A stretch of 64,000 nt of DNA. Origin: Lachnospiraceae bacterium. Lineage in GTDB: Bacteria > Bacillota > Clostridia > Lachnospirales > Lachnospiraceae. Below the pieces are notes generated by a model. That model saw nothing but the letters and a program-made list of their open reading frames with translations. It made no database searches and was not told the origin of the DNA. The translations under genes were made by a program, and so were the position numbers. This document shows, in pieces, positions 53,390 to 63,087 of this stretch. Numbering within the stretch: the stretch's first letter is position 1; each line of letters begins with the position of its first letter. The DNA lies in NCBI GenBank assembly GCA_022845955.1, contig AP025576.1, positions 5,208,001 to 5,272,000 on the forward strand, in the 5' to 3' direction.

Positions 53390-54408
53390 AATGTCACCAT
53401 CCTTTTTTCCATAATGGAGATATTACCGGCATTTACGACCTTTACTGCCATTTTTCCGTCTATGCCGGTAACGGCGGGTTCTTTATCCTGTAAAATACAG
53501 TCAATAAACGCTCTGTCTTCTTTTAAATACGCATCTTTAAAAAGGGTACGCCAGCTTTCCACCAATGGATAGCTCCCTCTTTGGGAAGCGGAGGAACAGA
53601 GCACGACGTCATTTCCTTTTACACTTCCCAGACTGATGGCTCCTTTGGTACCCAGGATTTCGACTTTTGCATCATATGCGTATCCTACTCCCTGCGCGCC
53701 GTCAAGCATCCCCTGCATTCCATTTGCAAAGGAAGCGGCCATCACCACATTATCGTAGAATTCCGGAAATTGTTCCCTGGCATCCGGACAGCGGTAATTA
53801 CCCCCGACAGCATACAATGTCTGAAATTCACTTCCTGTAAACCACCTCATTGTATCGATATCATGGCTGTTCACCTCGGCCAGCGGTCCATTGCTTTTAC
53901 GGATATCATACATCCATGGCCGGGGGATGCTGGGTCCTCTTGTATTGGAACGCACCATTACCACCTCGCCGATTTCTCCATAATCCACCATATTCTTAGC
54001 CTGACGGAAGCTTTCGTCAAAACGCCTCATAAAACCGAGCTGAAGCTTGACCTTGTGCTGTCTGCATACCCGTATCATTTCTTCGCATTCTTCCTCTGTC
54101 ATAGCCATCGGTTTTTCACACAGGATATGTTTTCCCGCCTCTGCAATAGCCTTCACTGTTTCCATATGGTATTTTGTGGGGGAAACCACAACATAGGCAT
54201 CTATCCGGTCATCCATAAGGGCGTGTGCGCAGCTTGAATAATAGTGTGCGATATCCAGTTTTTCCGCTGCCGCCCTTGCCGCCTCCTCCTGTGTATCCAC
54301 CACGGCAGCCAAAAGGGCGTCCGGCACATGCTTTGCAAAATTAACGGCATGAATCATCCCTGCCCTTCCGGCGCCGATAACACAGACTGCCAGTTTATTA
54401 TGTATCAT
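53386..54408 (-). CDS. Gfo/Idh/MocA family oxidoreductase (inositol dehydrogenase-like)
   Basis: About 340 residues. The Rossmann motif is VCVIGAGRAGMIHAV and the signature CEKPMAMTEEECEEM carries the catalytic Lys of the EKP motif. The C-terminal domain includes GPLAEVNSHDIDTMRWF. It resembles myo-inositol 2-dehydrogenases. I chose the ATG at 54408 (GGCGGAG upstream); an ATG at 54456 overlaps the GH2 stop and would add 16 residues. Together with the zinc dehydrogenase it could epimerise or oxidise the aglycone or sugar. Confidence 0.88.
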   Translation of the reverse strand: MIHNKLAVCVIGAGRAGMIHAVNFAKHVPDALLAAVVDTQEEAARAAAEKLDIAHYYSSCAHALMDDRIDAYVVVSPTKYHMETVKAIAEAGKHILCEKPMAMTEEECEEMIRVCRQHKVKLQLGFMRRFDESFRQAKNMVDYGEIGEVVMVRSNTRGPSIPRPWMYDIRKSNGPLAEVNSHDIDTMRWFTGSEFQTLYAVGGNYRCPDAREQFPEFYDNVVMAASFANGMQGMLDGAQGVGYAYDAKVEILGTKGAISLGSVKGNDVVLCSSASQRGSYPLVESWRTLFKDAYLKEDRAFIDCILQDKEPAVTGIDGKMAVKVVNAGNISIMEKRMVTL

Positions 54409-54452
54409 TTCTATCTCCGCCTTTCCCATATCCGTAACGCATTTGCCTGTTA

Positions 54453-57023
54453 TCATGTGTTGAATGCCCGGATGCGCAGACCCTTTGTTTTATTCAGAGC
54501 CAACCGTCTTGTTTCCCCCGGATTCAGCCAGAACATACTGTCCTCCACCCAGAAGTGTTCCGCCTCTTCAGGGCATTCCACCGTCACCCCCACAGCGGGT
54601 ATTTCCCCGCTGTTGGTAATTGTCAGTATACCCTCTTGTGTTTCCCAGGCGAGAGCTGCCGCCGGCAGTTCAAGAAGGCTTCCCTGTTTTTTCTGGAAAT
54701 TAAGCCAGTAAAAGGTTTCATCCCGCTTTTCCCCGTCCAGATAAACCCTTATGGTTATTAATACAAGACCTTCCTCGCTTTTGCGGCAAACCGCTTCCGC
54801 AGTATCCTCCTCCAGCGAAAATGTTCCGAGACAGGCAGACACCTCTGCTTGTGCAGGTCCGTCAAACATCTTTCTCTTAATGATTTGCAGTTTGTCATCA
54901 TATGCAGTTATTTCGATCCGTGTGGTATGTCCGCAGGCTTTCAGCGCATCATCCAGAAGATATACCGGAGCTTCCCAGCCCTGGCATATTCTGGTACTGT
55001 CGAGAAGAAGGCAGGCATGAAGCGGTTCATAGCTGTCTGCGAGTACATAGTAGGATAATTTCTGTACACCATAATAATCCAGCGTCGCCCAGGAACAGGC
55101 AGGATATACATCCGTCAGCTTATAGTAGCAGACACCCGCAGCTTTTGGGAAACGGCACCGGTATGCCTCCAGCGTGTGGCGCACTCCTGTTGCCTGTGCC
55201 ATCTGCGTCGCCCAGATAAAATGTTCCAGGGAATCCAGCCTGCAAAACAATACCGCACTGTTTTCCATATGGGCCATGTCATTGGGTTCAAGCTGGTTGA
55301 ACCGCGGGGTATGATGGCCAAAGGAACCAAACCGTTCGGGAGGCCATACTGCTTTTTCCGAATCAGAAAGGTATTTCATAACACTCTCGTAATTGGGAGC
55401 GGATGCCATTCCGAATTCTCCCAAAAATACCGATTCCAGTCTGAGACTTAAGTCAATATCCCCCATATCCCAATAGGTGGAATAATCATGAAGGGAACCT
55501 CCCCAGGGCTCTGTCCTGTGGAAGGGCCGGCTTCCGTCCAGCTCATACGCCAGCTTTGCCATCCTGTCCATGGCCTCCCCGTCTGCCTCTTTGGATTCGT
55601 TTCCTCCGCACCACATAACGAGAGAAGGGTGATTGCGCAGTCTCGGCATATGGTATCTGACTGTTTCTTCCAGCTCCGTCAGCGGCTGCTCTTTCTGGCT
55701 GTCCCAGCAGGTCGGCCATTCCTGAATCACCAGGATCCCCAGCTTGTCACAGTATCGGTAAAAGATATCATTTTCCGGCATTCCGCCGCCCCATGCCCTC
55801 AGCAGCTGGATATTTCCTTTTGCCGCAAGTGTGAGGAAACGTTCATATCGTTCTTCCGGAAACCGCAGGAGCGCATCCGTGGTACACCAGTTTGAGCCCT
55901 TAACAAATATAGGTTTTTCATTGATTACAAACATCCATTTATACTGGTTCGCATCCGTCTGTCCCACTGCCGCCATCATTTGTATCGTACGGATGCCGAA
56001 GGTGGTTTCAAAGGTATGCTCTGTTCCGTCTATAGCTGTGATCCACAGGCAAAGCCGGTAAAGATTCTGTTCTCCATGATGCAGCGGCCACCACAATCTG
56101 GGTTCCGGCACCCGTACGGCCAGATTAAGGACGCCGTCCGGGCCGCATACGCCAGGCTCACATGAAAAAGACCATGTTTTTCCTTCGAAATTATCAGGAG
56201 ACAGATTTCCTCTTACTTTCTCTTTCCCGGAAGCGCCATGCAGCCTGACACAGATATGAATTTTCCCTTCCGCCGCATTTTGGGTCATAACAAACGGTTT
56301 TTCCGCCCAAAAACTGCTCTTTTTATACCGCAGCCCTACAGAACGCCAGATTCCCCGGGAGGGAATACAGGCATAATGCCACCCATATACACAGTTGATA
56401 ACGGTACCTTTTTTCCAGCCATCGTCATTATCCATATAGGCAGACATGGGATTCTGCTTTTCAGGGGCATTGGCAATACGGACTACCAGCTCATTATCCT
56501 CTTTCAGATACTTTCCCACATCGAAAGAAAATTCCGAAAACATCCCCCTGTGTTCTCCCAGATATATCCCATTCAGCCAGAAATCAGCCTGATAGCAGAC
56601 CCCCTGAAAAAATAATTCATCCGGCTTCCGTCCTACTTCCATACGGAATCCTTTTCGGAACCACCAGGTCTTATAGCTGTTTTTCCTGGCAATGGCGTCA
56701 TTGCATGCCTTAAGGGGATCCGGTATTTTCCCGGCTTCAAAAAGTGCCGTATGTACGCTGCATGGTACGTTTGCATCCATACTATCCGCCCAGTGCCCAC
56801 CCCCGGCAATTCTTTCTTCTTCTGTTCCGCCTTCTGCCATCTCCCAGGTACCATCCAGGGAATACTCTTTTTTTTCAGGAATGGTTTCTTCCCTGCCGCA
56901 CAGCAGCGTTACCGGGTATTCCTCCTCCTGAAACAGGGATTTCCCCGGATTCCATCCTTCTTTTTCCCTTTCATCAAGCATGGGGACGCCGGAAACAAGC
57001 TTTTCAAAAGTATCTGCTTTCAC
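54453..57023 (-). CDS. GH2 beta-mannosidase-like glycoside hydrolase
   Basis: 856 residues. Typical GH2 plan: jelly-roll sugar-binding domain (to about 220, with GTWEMAEGG and DFWLNGIYLGEHRGMF), immunoglobulin-like domain, (beta/alpha)8 barrel and C-terminal beta domains. The barrel has LLRAWGGGMPENDIFYRYCD and LVIQEWPTCW, the beta-mannosidase pattern. The acid/base is E476 in MWCGGNESKE and the probable nucleophile E536 in LGEFGM. No signal peptide, so it acts on imported oligosaccharides. It starts at GTG with AAAGGAGGA upstream. Exo-beta-mannosidase or a related beta-glycosidase; specificity uncertain. Confidence 0.88.
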   Translation of the reverse strand: MKADTFEKLVSGVPMLDEREKEGWNPGKSLFQEEEYPVTLLCGREETIPEKKEYSLDGTWEMAEGGTEEERIAGGGHWADSMDANVPCSVHTALFEAGKIPDPLKACNDAIARKNSYKTWWFRKGFRMEVGRKPDELFFQGVCYQADFWLNGIYLGEHRGMFSEFSFDVGKYLKEDNELVVRIANAPEKQNPMSAYMDNDDGWKKGTVINCVYGWHYACIPSRGIWRSVGLRYKKSSFWAEKPFVMTQNAAEGKIHICVRLHGASGKEKVRGNLSPDNFEGKTWSFSCEPGVCGPDGVLNLAVRVPEPRLWWPLHHGEQNLYRLCLWITAIDGTEHTFETTFGIRTIQMMAAVGQTDANQYKWMFVINEKPIFVKGSNWCTTDALLRFPEERYERFLTLAAKGNIQLLRAWGGGMPENDIFYRYCDKLGILVIQEWPTCWDSQKEQPLTELEETVRYHMPRLRNHPSLVMWCGGNESKEADGEAMDRMAKLAYELDGSRPFHRTEPWGGSLHDYSTYWDMGDIDLSLRLESVFLGEFGMASAPNYESVMKYLSDSEKAVWPPERFGSFGHHTPRFNQLEPNDMAHMENSAVLFCRLDSLEHFIWATQMAQATGVRHTLEAYRCRFPKAAGVCYYKLTDVYPACSWATLDYYGVQKLSYYVLADSYEPLHACLLLDSTRICQGWEAPVYLLDDALKACGHTTRIEITAYDDKLQIIKRKMFDGPAQAEVSACLGTFSLEEDTAEAVCRKSEEGLVLITIRVYLDGEKRDETFYWLNFQKKQGSLLELPAAALAWETQEGILTITNSGEIPAVGVTVECPEEAEHFWVEDSMFWLNPGETRRLALNKTKGLRIRAFNT

Positions 57024-57035
57024 AATCTTCCTCCT

Positions 57036-58460
57036 TTATCGCAGGATTTGTACAGGAATATCCAGAATCTGTGCCGTCATTTCCAGTTCTTTTACCCAGT
57101 CGCCGTATACGCCATGGATGTGGTTGCAGGGAAAATTACTGATAAAAGTATCCGCATCCACCTTAAGCCTGGTAAAAGCAACCGGCCATGCCGGTGTTGT
57201 CATACTTCCCATCGCAACCGCTTTTTCCCGTGGGAATTCCACAAATTCTGCGGGAACAATGGTCAAATAATATTGCCCGTTCTTTCTTGCCAGCCTGGCC
57301 AGAGTAACTTCTCCGCCCTTTGCAAAATGATGCACACTGGCGCCCCCCGCCGGATAATAATGGGTCTCCGGGAAAAATGTGACATTTTTCAGGTTTTCCT
57401 TCGGTTCAAACGGATTCTTTCCTGCAAAATAGGTTGCATGGGTCCCTGAATTAGAGAAAAACCACACATTGTTTTCTTTATCATAATGCCTTACATCTGC
57501 AAACAATACCGGTGAACCTGTGAGCAGTTTAAAAATCTGCATGGTCAAAGCCCCGTCCATATCCGATTCCGTCGCTGCAACAATTGGCTCATGAGGGCCG
57601 TCCCAGTCATACGGATCGTTAAGAAATGCTTCCGCCACATCCATAGTGACATATCGATCCGTCAGATCTCCATGCGCTTTTATACCGATGAAATCCAGTT
57701 TCCTTTCCGCAATGATTTTCCGGAGGCCGTAATAGGAACGGATTTGCAGCTTCAGCTTTTCCGGCGTAAGCCCCTGGCCGTCATATTGTATGGATCCCAC
57801 ATTCTCCGTAAGCCAGGCGAAAGCTTTTTCCACCTCTTCTTCTTCCATAAGCTCCCCGGCCCGTATGATATCATCCTGTTCTATATTTTCCACATCAATA
57901 CCGAACTGCTTCTGCCACTGTTCCACATTGGCAACCGCTGTATACATTCCGAGCGGCCTTCCCCCGAAATTCCCGAAGGTTGCCCCTTTTAACCGTCCCG
58001 CGACAGATGCCGCTTTCAGGAAAGCCATCATTTTACCGAATACTTCCTCATCCTGTACACTTCCCCACAGCCTGCTGTAACGGACACCCAGCTGATCCAT
58101 GGTACCTGCTGCCGCCATCATTCCCACCATGCCGCACTCCGAAGGATGAAGATTGCAGAACAGCAGATAAGGGCCGGGAGCGAAATTACGGGCAACCGCA
58201 GTAAACTGCGGATAACACCAGATTACATAATTAAAAATGGTGGCTTCCACACCTTCCCGCTGCAGGCGTTTTGCTTCCTTTATTGCTTCTTCATTCGTAT
58301 GGATGGGCGTTGTTCCCTGAACCACCTCCACCTCTCCGGTCTCTTCAAGCCTTCTGGCAATTTCATCCTGATACCGCATATTCAGATCTTTATACTCATC
58401 ATGAAGGTATATTCTGCCGTCCGACATTGTCAGAATTCCTACTTTAATTTTTCTGCCCAT
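57036..58460 (-). CDS. L-fucose/L-arabinose isomerase-like protein
   Basis: 474 residues. It belongs to the fucose-isomerase-like fold: KVGILTMSDGR at the start, PYLLFCNLHPSECG, the metal-site segments AATESDMDGALTMQIFKLL and DVRHYD, and the C-terminal HHFAKGGEVTLARL. Members interconvert aldoses and ketoses or are related proteins of unknown reaction. It lies between a GH2 hydrolase and an allulose-type epimerase, so it probably makes the ketose that the epimerase or kinase uses. GGGAGGAA precedes the ATG. Confidence 0.82.
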   Translation of the reverse strand: MGRKIKVGILTMSDGRIYLHDEYKDLNMRYQDEIARRLEETGEVEVVQGTTPIHTNEEAIKEAKRLQREGVEATIFNYVIWCYPQFTAVARNFAPGPYLLFCNLHPSECGMVGMMAAAGTMDQLGVRYSRLWGSVQDEEVFGKMMAFLKAASVAGRLKGATFGNFGGRPLGMYTAVANVEQWQKQFGIDVENIEQDDIIRAGELMEEEEVEKAFAWLTENVGSIQYDGQGLTPEKLKLQIRSYYGLRKIIAERKLDFIGIKAHGDLTDRYVTMDVAEAFLNDPYDWDGPHEPIVAATESDMDGALTMQIFKLLTGSPVLFADVRHYDKENNVWFFSNSGTHATYFAGKNPFEPKENLKNVTFFPETHYYPAGGASVHHFAKGGEVTLARLARKNGQYYLTIVPAEFVEFPREKAVAMGSMTTPAWPVAFTRLKVDADTFISNFPCNHIHGVYGDWVKELEMTAQILDIPVQILR

Positions 58461-58490
58461 AGGTTTCCTCCCAGCATTCCATTATTTTTT

Positions 58491-59363
58491 TCAGTTTCCT
58501 ATCTGCTTTCTGACAAATTCCAGTGCGCCGCCGGCATCTTGATCAATCTGTTCCGCCGTGGCTCCTCCGCTTAAATCTCTGTATATTTTAATATCACTGC
58601 CAACCTGTCCTCCCGGCGTCACAAAAGGTTCCATCACGATTCTTCCCTTATAATCCGCACTTTTCAGCGCCGTGAATATTTCATTCCATGGCATATGCCC
58701 TTTTCCCGGCACCTTCCTGTTACATTCCCCTATATGGAAATGGCCCAGATTATCTCCAGCCAAACGGATGGCATCTGCCGGGGAGTCCTCTTCTATATTC
58801 ATATGGAAGGTATCCAAAAGCAGTTTTACCTGTCTGCTGTCCACCTCCCGTATGAAGTCCACACCTTCCCTGGCGGTGTTCAGAATGCATTGTTCGAACC
58901 GGTTCACTACTTCCAGACAACATGTGATCTGATATTCCTCTGCCGCTTTGGCCGCTTCACGCATGGAAAGGATGCTCCTCTTTGTTGCTGCAAGCTTATA
59001 CTCTACAGAAGCACCAGCAAACGGCCAGCAGGAATATATAATACCTCCCAACATATTCCCTCCCATGGAGTGAATCATACAAAACAGCTGCTTCAGATAA
59101 GCAATTCCTGCTTTTCTTGTTTCCGCGCTTTCACCCGCCACATCGTAAGCCGGAGGCAGACCGATACAAAAGGTCAGTTCAATCCCCTCCTCCTGTGCGG
59201 TATTTCGTATTCGTTCCCGTTCCTCCCTGCTCATGGCAAGCAGGCTGCCGGCCTCCACTTCCAGACAGTCAAATCCCAGCTTTTTTACCTTCCTGATATA
59301 ATTACAGTAATCGGCTTTCCATTCCCTTTCCCAATATGCAAAATAGATACCAATTTTGTTCAT
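58491..59363 (-). CDS. D-allulose/D-tagatose 3-epimerase-like sugar epimerase
   Basis: About 290 residues, starting at the ATG at 59363 (AAAGGGAAAAGG upstream). It is a TIM-barrel ketose 3-epimerase: IGIYFAYWEREWKADY at the start, catalytic Glu151 in LEVVNRFEQ, metal ligands Asp184 (LLDTFHMN) and His210 (GHFHIGECNR), and catalytic Glu245 in VMEPFV with GGQVGSDIK. These match the D-psicose (allulose) 3-epimerases of Clostridia closely. It would epimerise C3 of a free ketose; which one in this cluster is unknown. Confidence 0.9.
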   Translation of the reverse strand: MNKIGIYFAYWEREWKADYCNYIRKVKKLGFDCLEVEAGSLLAMSREERERIRNTAQEEGIELTFCIGLPPAYDVAGESAETRKAGIAYLKQLFCMIHSMGGNMLGGIIYSCWPFAGASVEYKLAATKRSILSMREAAKAAEEYQITCCLEVVNRFEQCILNTAREGVDFIREVDSRQVKLLLDTFHMNIEEDSPADAIRLAGDNLGHFHIGECNRKVPGKGHMPWNEIFTALKSADYKGRIVMEPFVTPGGQVGSDIKIYRDLSGGATAEQIDQDAGGALEFVRKQIGN

Positions 59364-59394
59364 ATGCCTTTTCCCTTTCTGAGATGAGCCGTCC

Positions 59395-61026
59395 TTATTC
59401 CTGTTCAGGACCGTCAAATAAATATTTGCCGGTATACTCCGGATGTTCCTCCGGCAGATAAGAGGTCACAACATAAGGTTCTTTTCCGGATTCCTCAAAG
59501 AGCCGGTTATATTCATCCGTAATCTCCTGGCCTCCCGCTCCGAGCCATTCCTGTACAAAAGCATCAAAGCTGTCCAGGCTTTCCTCCCCGGTTATTACTT
59601 TGGTGAAATAGGGGTCTACAATCGTTTTAGTCAGGTCGTCCCTCTTGTTAATAACTTCTCCGCTTACGGGCAGCTGGAGATCATATATTTCCTTCCCTAT
59701 CGTATGGCGTTCACTGGGATAATAATATTCCGCCCAGTCTGCGCCAACGCCGTATGCCTGATACCAGTCTTCCGGCAGGAATATATTACGGTAATATACG
59801 CCCCAGGCGATATCCGATGCTTTTTCCGTGGCCTTGGGAACCCCATCCACCAGTTCATAATGTTCTCCCTCAATCCCGTAATTATTAAGCATTAAGGTGT
59901 CAGGCTCCATAAGGAAATTCAGAAAATCCATAATCTCTGCTGTATATGGGCACCCTTTTGCCACCATAATAACCTGGTTAGCCACATTAGTATGGGTGTC
60001 ACCATATGCGGTATTTCCATAAGAATCCGCAGGGTAGTCCAGATATTTGGAATCATATCCCAATTCCTCAGAGGACTGGAACAGCTGCGGCATCTGCCAT
60101 GCAATATCATTGGCAACCATCCCTGCTTTTCCGCCCAGATATAATTCGTTTGCGGCGGTAATATCCAGTGATGCAAAATCTTTGGGTATAATTCCGTCCA
60201 CATAGAGCTGATGCATGTAAGCAAGATAGTCTTTGGCCTGGTCACTTATCATTTTAAACTGCAGCTTCCCGTCTTCTCCAAGCATGAAGTTGGATGCATG
60301 AGTGGATGAAATTCCGAACATGGACAGGAACATATCAAAGGGTTTCTTTGTAGGCGAATCATACACAGCCATTGCTGTCATCCCCTGATCCTTAAACATA
60401 TACAGCAAATCATTGAACTCTTCAAAGGTTTTGGGCTGCTGTGCAAATCCGTTGGCTGTCATAATATCTTTTCTTGCCACAGTCAGGGAACCCTGTGCGA
60501 AAATACCATCCGTAGGAACTACAATCCCATACTGGCTTCCTTCATATTCCCCCAGCGCCTGAATATCCTTGTATTGGTTATAAAGGGTATTGTCGGCCAG
60601 ATAAGAATCCAGCGGCTCCAGCAGTCCCTGCGCCGCCATTTGGGAGGCCTTATAGGTTGTCTGTGTAAATACAACCCCTTCCACCTGCCCGCCGTTAAAC
60701 ATAAGATTCAGTTTTTCCTTTCCCTCATCACCAGTAGGGAGAATGACAATGTCAAAATCATATCCTGTTTTTTCTCTCCAGTAATCGACTATAAAATTAT
60801 TGTTTTCGTCGATCCCCTCCGGGAACTCCTGGAAGTTGCCGGGTACTATCACCTGGATAGTCACATCGCTTTTCCCTTTCTCCTCTTCCCGGGAAACTGA
60901 CGATGACGCCGCTTCCTGTCCGCCGCCGGTTTCCTCCGGGGCTGTTCCTGTGCTCCGGGAACATCCTGACAGAATTCCCGCAAGCATTCCTGCCGCCAAC
61001 AATACAGACAGTACTTTCTTTCTCAT
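59395..61026 (-). CDS. Sugar ABC transporter solute-binding lipoprotein (LplA-like)
   Basis: 543 residues. The signal peptide ends in lipobox ILSGC with Cys at residue 22, so it is tethered to the outer face of the membrane. The mature part is a two-lobed family 1 solute-binding protein of the large LplA type (QVIVPGNFQEFPEG, VVFTQTTYKASQMAAQGLLE, EWLGAGGQEITDEYNRLFEES). It would bind an oligosaccharide for the two permeases just upstream. AAAGGAGGAAAAG precedes the ATG. Confidence 0.92.
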   Translation of the reverse strand: MRKKVLSVLLAAGMLAGILSGCSRSTGTAPEETGGGQEAASSSVSREEEKGKSDVTIQVIVPGNFQEFPEGIDENNNFIVDYWREKTGYDFDIVILPTGDEGKEKLNLMFNGGQVEGVVFTQTTYKASQMAAQGLLEPLDSYLADNTLYNQYKDIQALGEYEGSQYGIVVPTDGIFAQGSLTVARKDIMTANGFAQQPKTFEEFNDLLYMFKDQGMTAMAVYDSPTKKPFDMFLSMFGISSTHASNFMLGEDGKLQFKMISDQAKDYLAYMHQLYVDGIIPKDFASLDITAANELYLGGKAGMVANDIAWQMPQLFQSSEELGYDSKYLDYPADSYGNTAYGDTHTNVANQVIMVAKGCPYTAEIMDFLNFLMEPDTLMLNNYGIEGEHYELVDGVPKATEKASDIAWGVYYRNIFLPEDWYQAYGVGADWAEYYYPSERHTIGKEIYDLQLPVSGEVINKRDDLTKTIVDPYFTKVITGEESLDSFDAFVQEWLGAGGQEITDEYNRLFEESGKEPYVVTSYLPEEHPEYTGKYLFDGPEQE

Positions 61027-61082
61027 TTTCTTTTCCTCCTTTGTAAGAAAATTATTTAGTTAACCCGTACTACTTCAGGCTG

Positions 61083-61973
61083 TTACCCCTTTATCCCGCC
61101 GATCATGACACCCTTTACAAAATACTTCTGCACAAAAGGATACACTACCAGAATAGGCATAATTGCAATGATCACTGTTGCGGACTTTACAGCGGTTGTA
61201 GGGCTTCTTCCTGCAACGGCCCCGTTGGCAATCGCATTCGTTCCCTGTTCAATGACATTTTTCACAAACAGCTGGACCGTCTGTAAATCTTTGGAGTTGG
61301 TATAAATCAATGCATCAAACCAGGTATTCCACCGGAAAACCGCATAAAACAGCAATATTACCACAAGGCTTGGCTTGTTCAGGGGAATCATGATCTTATA
61401 CAGGATTTTAAACTGGGAAGCCCCGTCCACCTTCGCCGCATCCTCGTATTCCTTAGGAATCCCCCGGAATGAAGTAATCAGTATAATCGTATTGTAAGCG
61501 CTGATAGCCTGGGGAATAATCAATGCCGCAAAGGTATCCAGCACGCCCAGCTGTTTTACAACAAGATAAGTAGGAACGATGCCGCCGTTAAACAGCATGG
61601 TAAATACAATAAGCAGGGTCAGCGGCCTTCTGGCTGCCAAATCAGAGCGGGATAACGGATATGCCGTTATTGTGGTAAGTACCATAGACACTATCGTAAA
61701 TACCACGGTAGATGCCACCGAGATCCACAGTGACCGCAGGAACGCCGCAGAGCCGAACACAAACTCCACATGCTTGAGCGTAAACCCCTTGGGAAACAAT
61801 ACAACATTACCAGATTGTACATATACATCGGAACTGAAAGCCTGGGATATCACCCGCATAAACGGCAGAAGGCACAGCAGAGTAAGAAGGATAACGATAA
61901 GATACGCCACCGCAGTCACAATACGTTCTTCCCTGCTCTTTTTTACTGCGGTACCCTTTTTTAGTTTTACCAT
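61083..61973 (-). CDS. Carbohydrate ABC transporter permease (LplC/YtcP-like)
   Basis: 296 residues with six predicted helices. The cytoplasmic coupling motif is EYEDAAKVDGASQFKILYKI, the EAA loop of sugar importers. It ends with QKYFVKGVMIGGIKG, the standard ending of LplC-type subunits. Its start overlaps the preceding permease gene by 7 bases. No ATPase gene lies in the cluster, so a shared MsmK-type ATPase is likely used. Confidence 0.95.
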   Translation of the reverse strand: MVKLKKGTAVKKSREERIVTAVAYLIVILLTLLCLLPFMRVISQAFSSDVYVQSGNVVLFPKGFTLKHVEFVFGSAAFLRSLWISVASTVVFTIVSMVLTTITAYPLSRSDLAARRPLTLLIVFTMLFNGGIVPTYLVVKQLGVLDTFAALIIPQAISAYNTIILITSFRGIPKEYEDAAKVDGASQFKILYKIMIPLNKPSLVVILLFYAVFRWNTWFDALIYTNSKDLQTVQLFVKNVIEQGTNAIANGAVAGRSPTTAVKSATVIIAIMPILVVYPFVQKYFVKGVMIGGIKG

Positions 61974-62884
61974 AATGATTCCCCTCCCAATTTTGCAGAC
62001 AGCTTATTCACAGTAAATACAAGGATAAATCCAATAACCGACTGAAACAGCCCCACTGCCGATGCATAACTGAACTGGAATTCCGTCAGACCTTTTGTAT
62101 ATACATATGTAGGTATGATTTCTCCCGCTTCATAAACAGCTGAGTTAATTGTTGACATTACCTGTTCAAAGGAACCGGATACAATTGTCCCGCAGCTTAA
62201 GATAAACATAACTATCATTGTGGAACGGATTCCCGGAAGAGTCACATGCCATATCTGTCTCAGCTTTGATGCCCCGTCTACCGTTGCCGCCTCGTAAAGT
62301 TCCACCGAAATACCGGACAGGGCTGCTATGTAAATAATGGATCCCCAGCCTATTTCTTTCCAAATTTCACTGATTACCAGAAATGCCTTATACATTTTGG
62401 GTGATGTAAGCAGCGCCACAGTGGGCAATCCCAGCATTTCCAGGAATTTATTGACAAGGCCGCTGTTCACGGAAAACAATCCAATCATAATTCCATATAC
62501 CACAACCCATGACAGAAAATGGGGCAGGTAAATCAGCGATTGGGAAAGCTTCTTAAAAAGGGTCGGCTTCATCTCATTCAGACAAAGAGCCAGGAAAACC
62601 GGTCCCGGAAAACAGAAAAATAATTTCATCAGATTAATTGCAAGTGTATTTTTCAATACGGTAAAAAACAATTTCTCATGAAAAAGGCGGCTGAAATTTT
62701 CAAACCCAACCCAGGGGCTACCCAGTATTCCTTTACCCACGTTATAATCCTTAAAAGCAATTGTCAGATATCCCATAGGCAGATAACTCATAATCAGAAA
62801 AAACAAAATACCGGGTGCAACCATAAGATACAGCTGCCAGTTTTTTGACATCTCCGCTTTCACACTTCTGCGTCCATGTTTCAT
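61967..62884 (-). CDS. Sugar ABC transporter permease (LplB-like)
   Basis: 305 residues with six predicted helices and the coupling motif ELYEAATVDGASKLRQIWHV. The N-terminal NWQLYLMVAPGILFFLIMSYLPM is typical of LplB proteins. It is the first gene of the transporter operon, with AAGAGGA before the ATG and a strong AT-rich promoter region upstream. Confidence 0.95.
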   Translation of the reverse strand: MKHGRRSVKAEMSKNWQLYLMVAPGILFFLIMSYLPMGYLTIAFKDYNVGKGILGSPWVGFENFSRLFHEKLFFTVLKNTLAINLMKLFFCFPGPVFLALCLNEMKPTLFKKLSQSLIYLPHFLSWVVVYGIMIGLFSVNSGLVNKFLEMLGLPTVALLTSPKMYKAFLVISEIWKEIGWGSIIYIAALSGISVELYEAATVDGASKLRQIWHVTLPGIRSTMIVMFILSCGTIVSGSFEQVMSTINSAVYEAGEIIPTYVYTKGLTEFQFSYASAVGLFQSVIGFILVFTVNKLSAKLGGESLW

Positions 62885-62960
62885 TCCTCTTTTCCTGCAG
62901 GCATGCAGCCTTCCTTTCTTTTTTGTTTTCGTTTGTTATTTTTATTTTTCGTTTTATATC

Positions 62961-62989
62961 AATATATATTATATTATGCATTTTGTCAA
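62961..62989 (-). promoter_or_regulatory. Promoter of the sugar transporter operon (TTGACA-N17-TATATT)
   Basis: On the minus strand a perfect TTGACA (62989-62984) and TATATT (62966-62961) are 17 bases apart, in a very AT-rich gap between the mannonate-dehydratase-like gene and the first permease. It gives a leader of about 70 bases. Confidence 0.75.
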
Positions 62990-63087
62990 TGTTTTCTATC
63001 ATATTATTTCATTTTACTTATCTATTCTTCTCTTTTTGCACAAAATATATTTTCGTTTTCTAATTTCTTTACGCATTTTATTCTCTG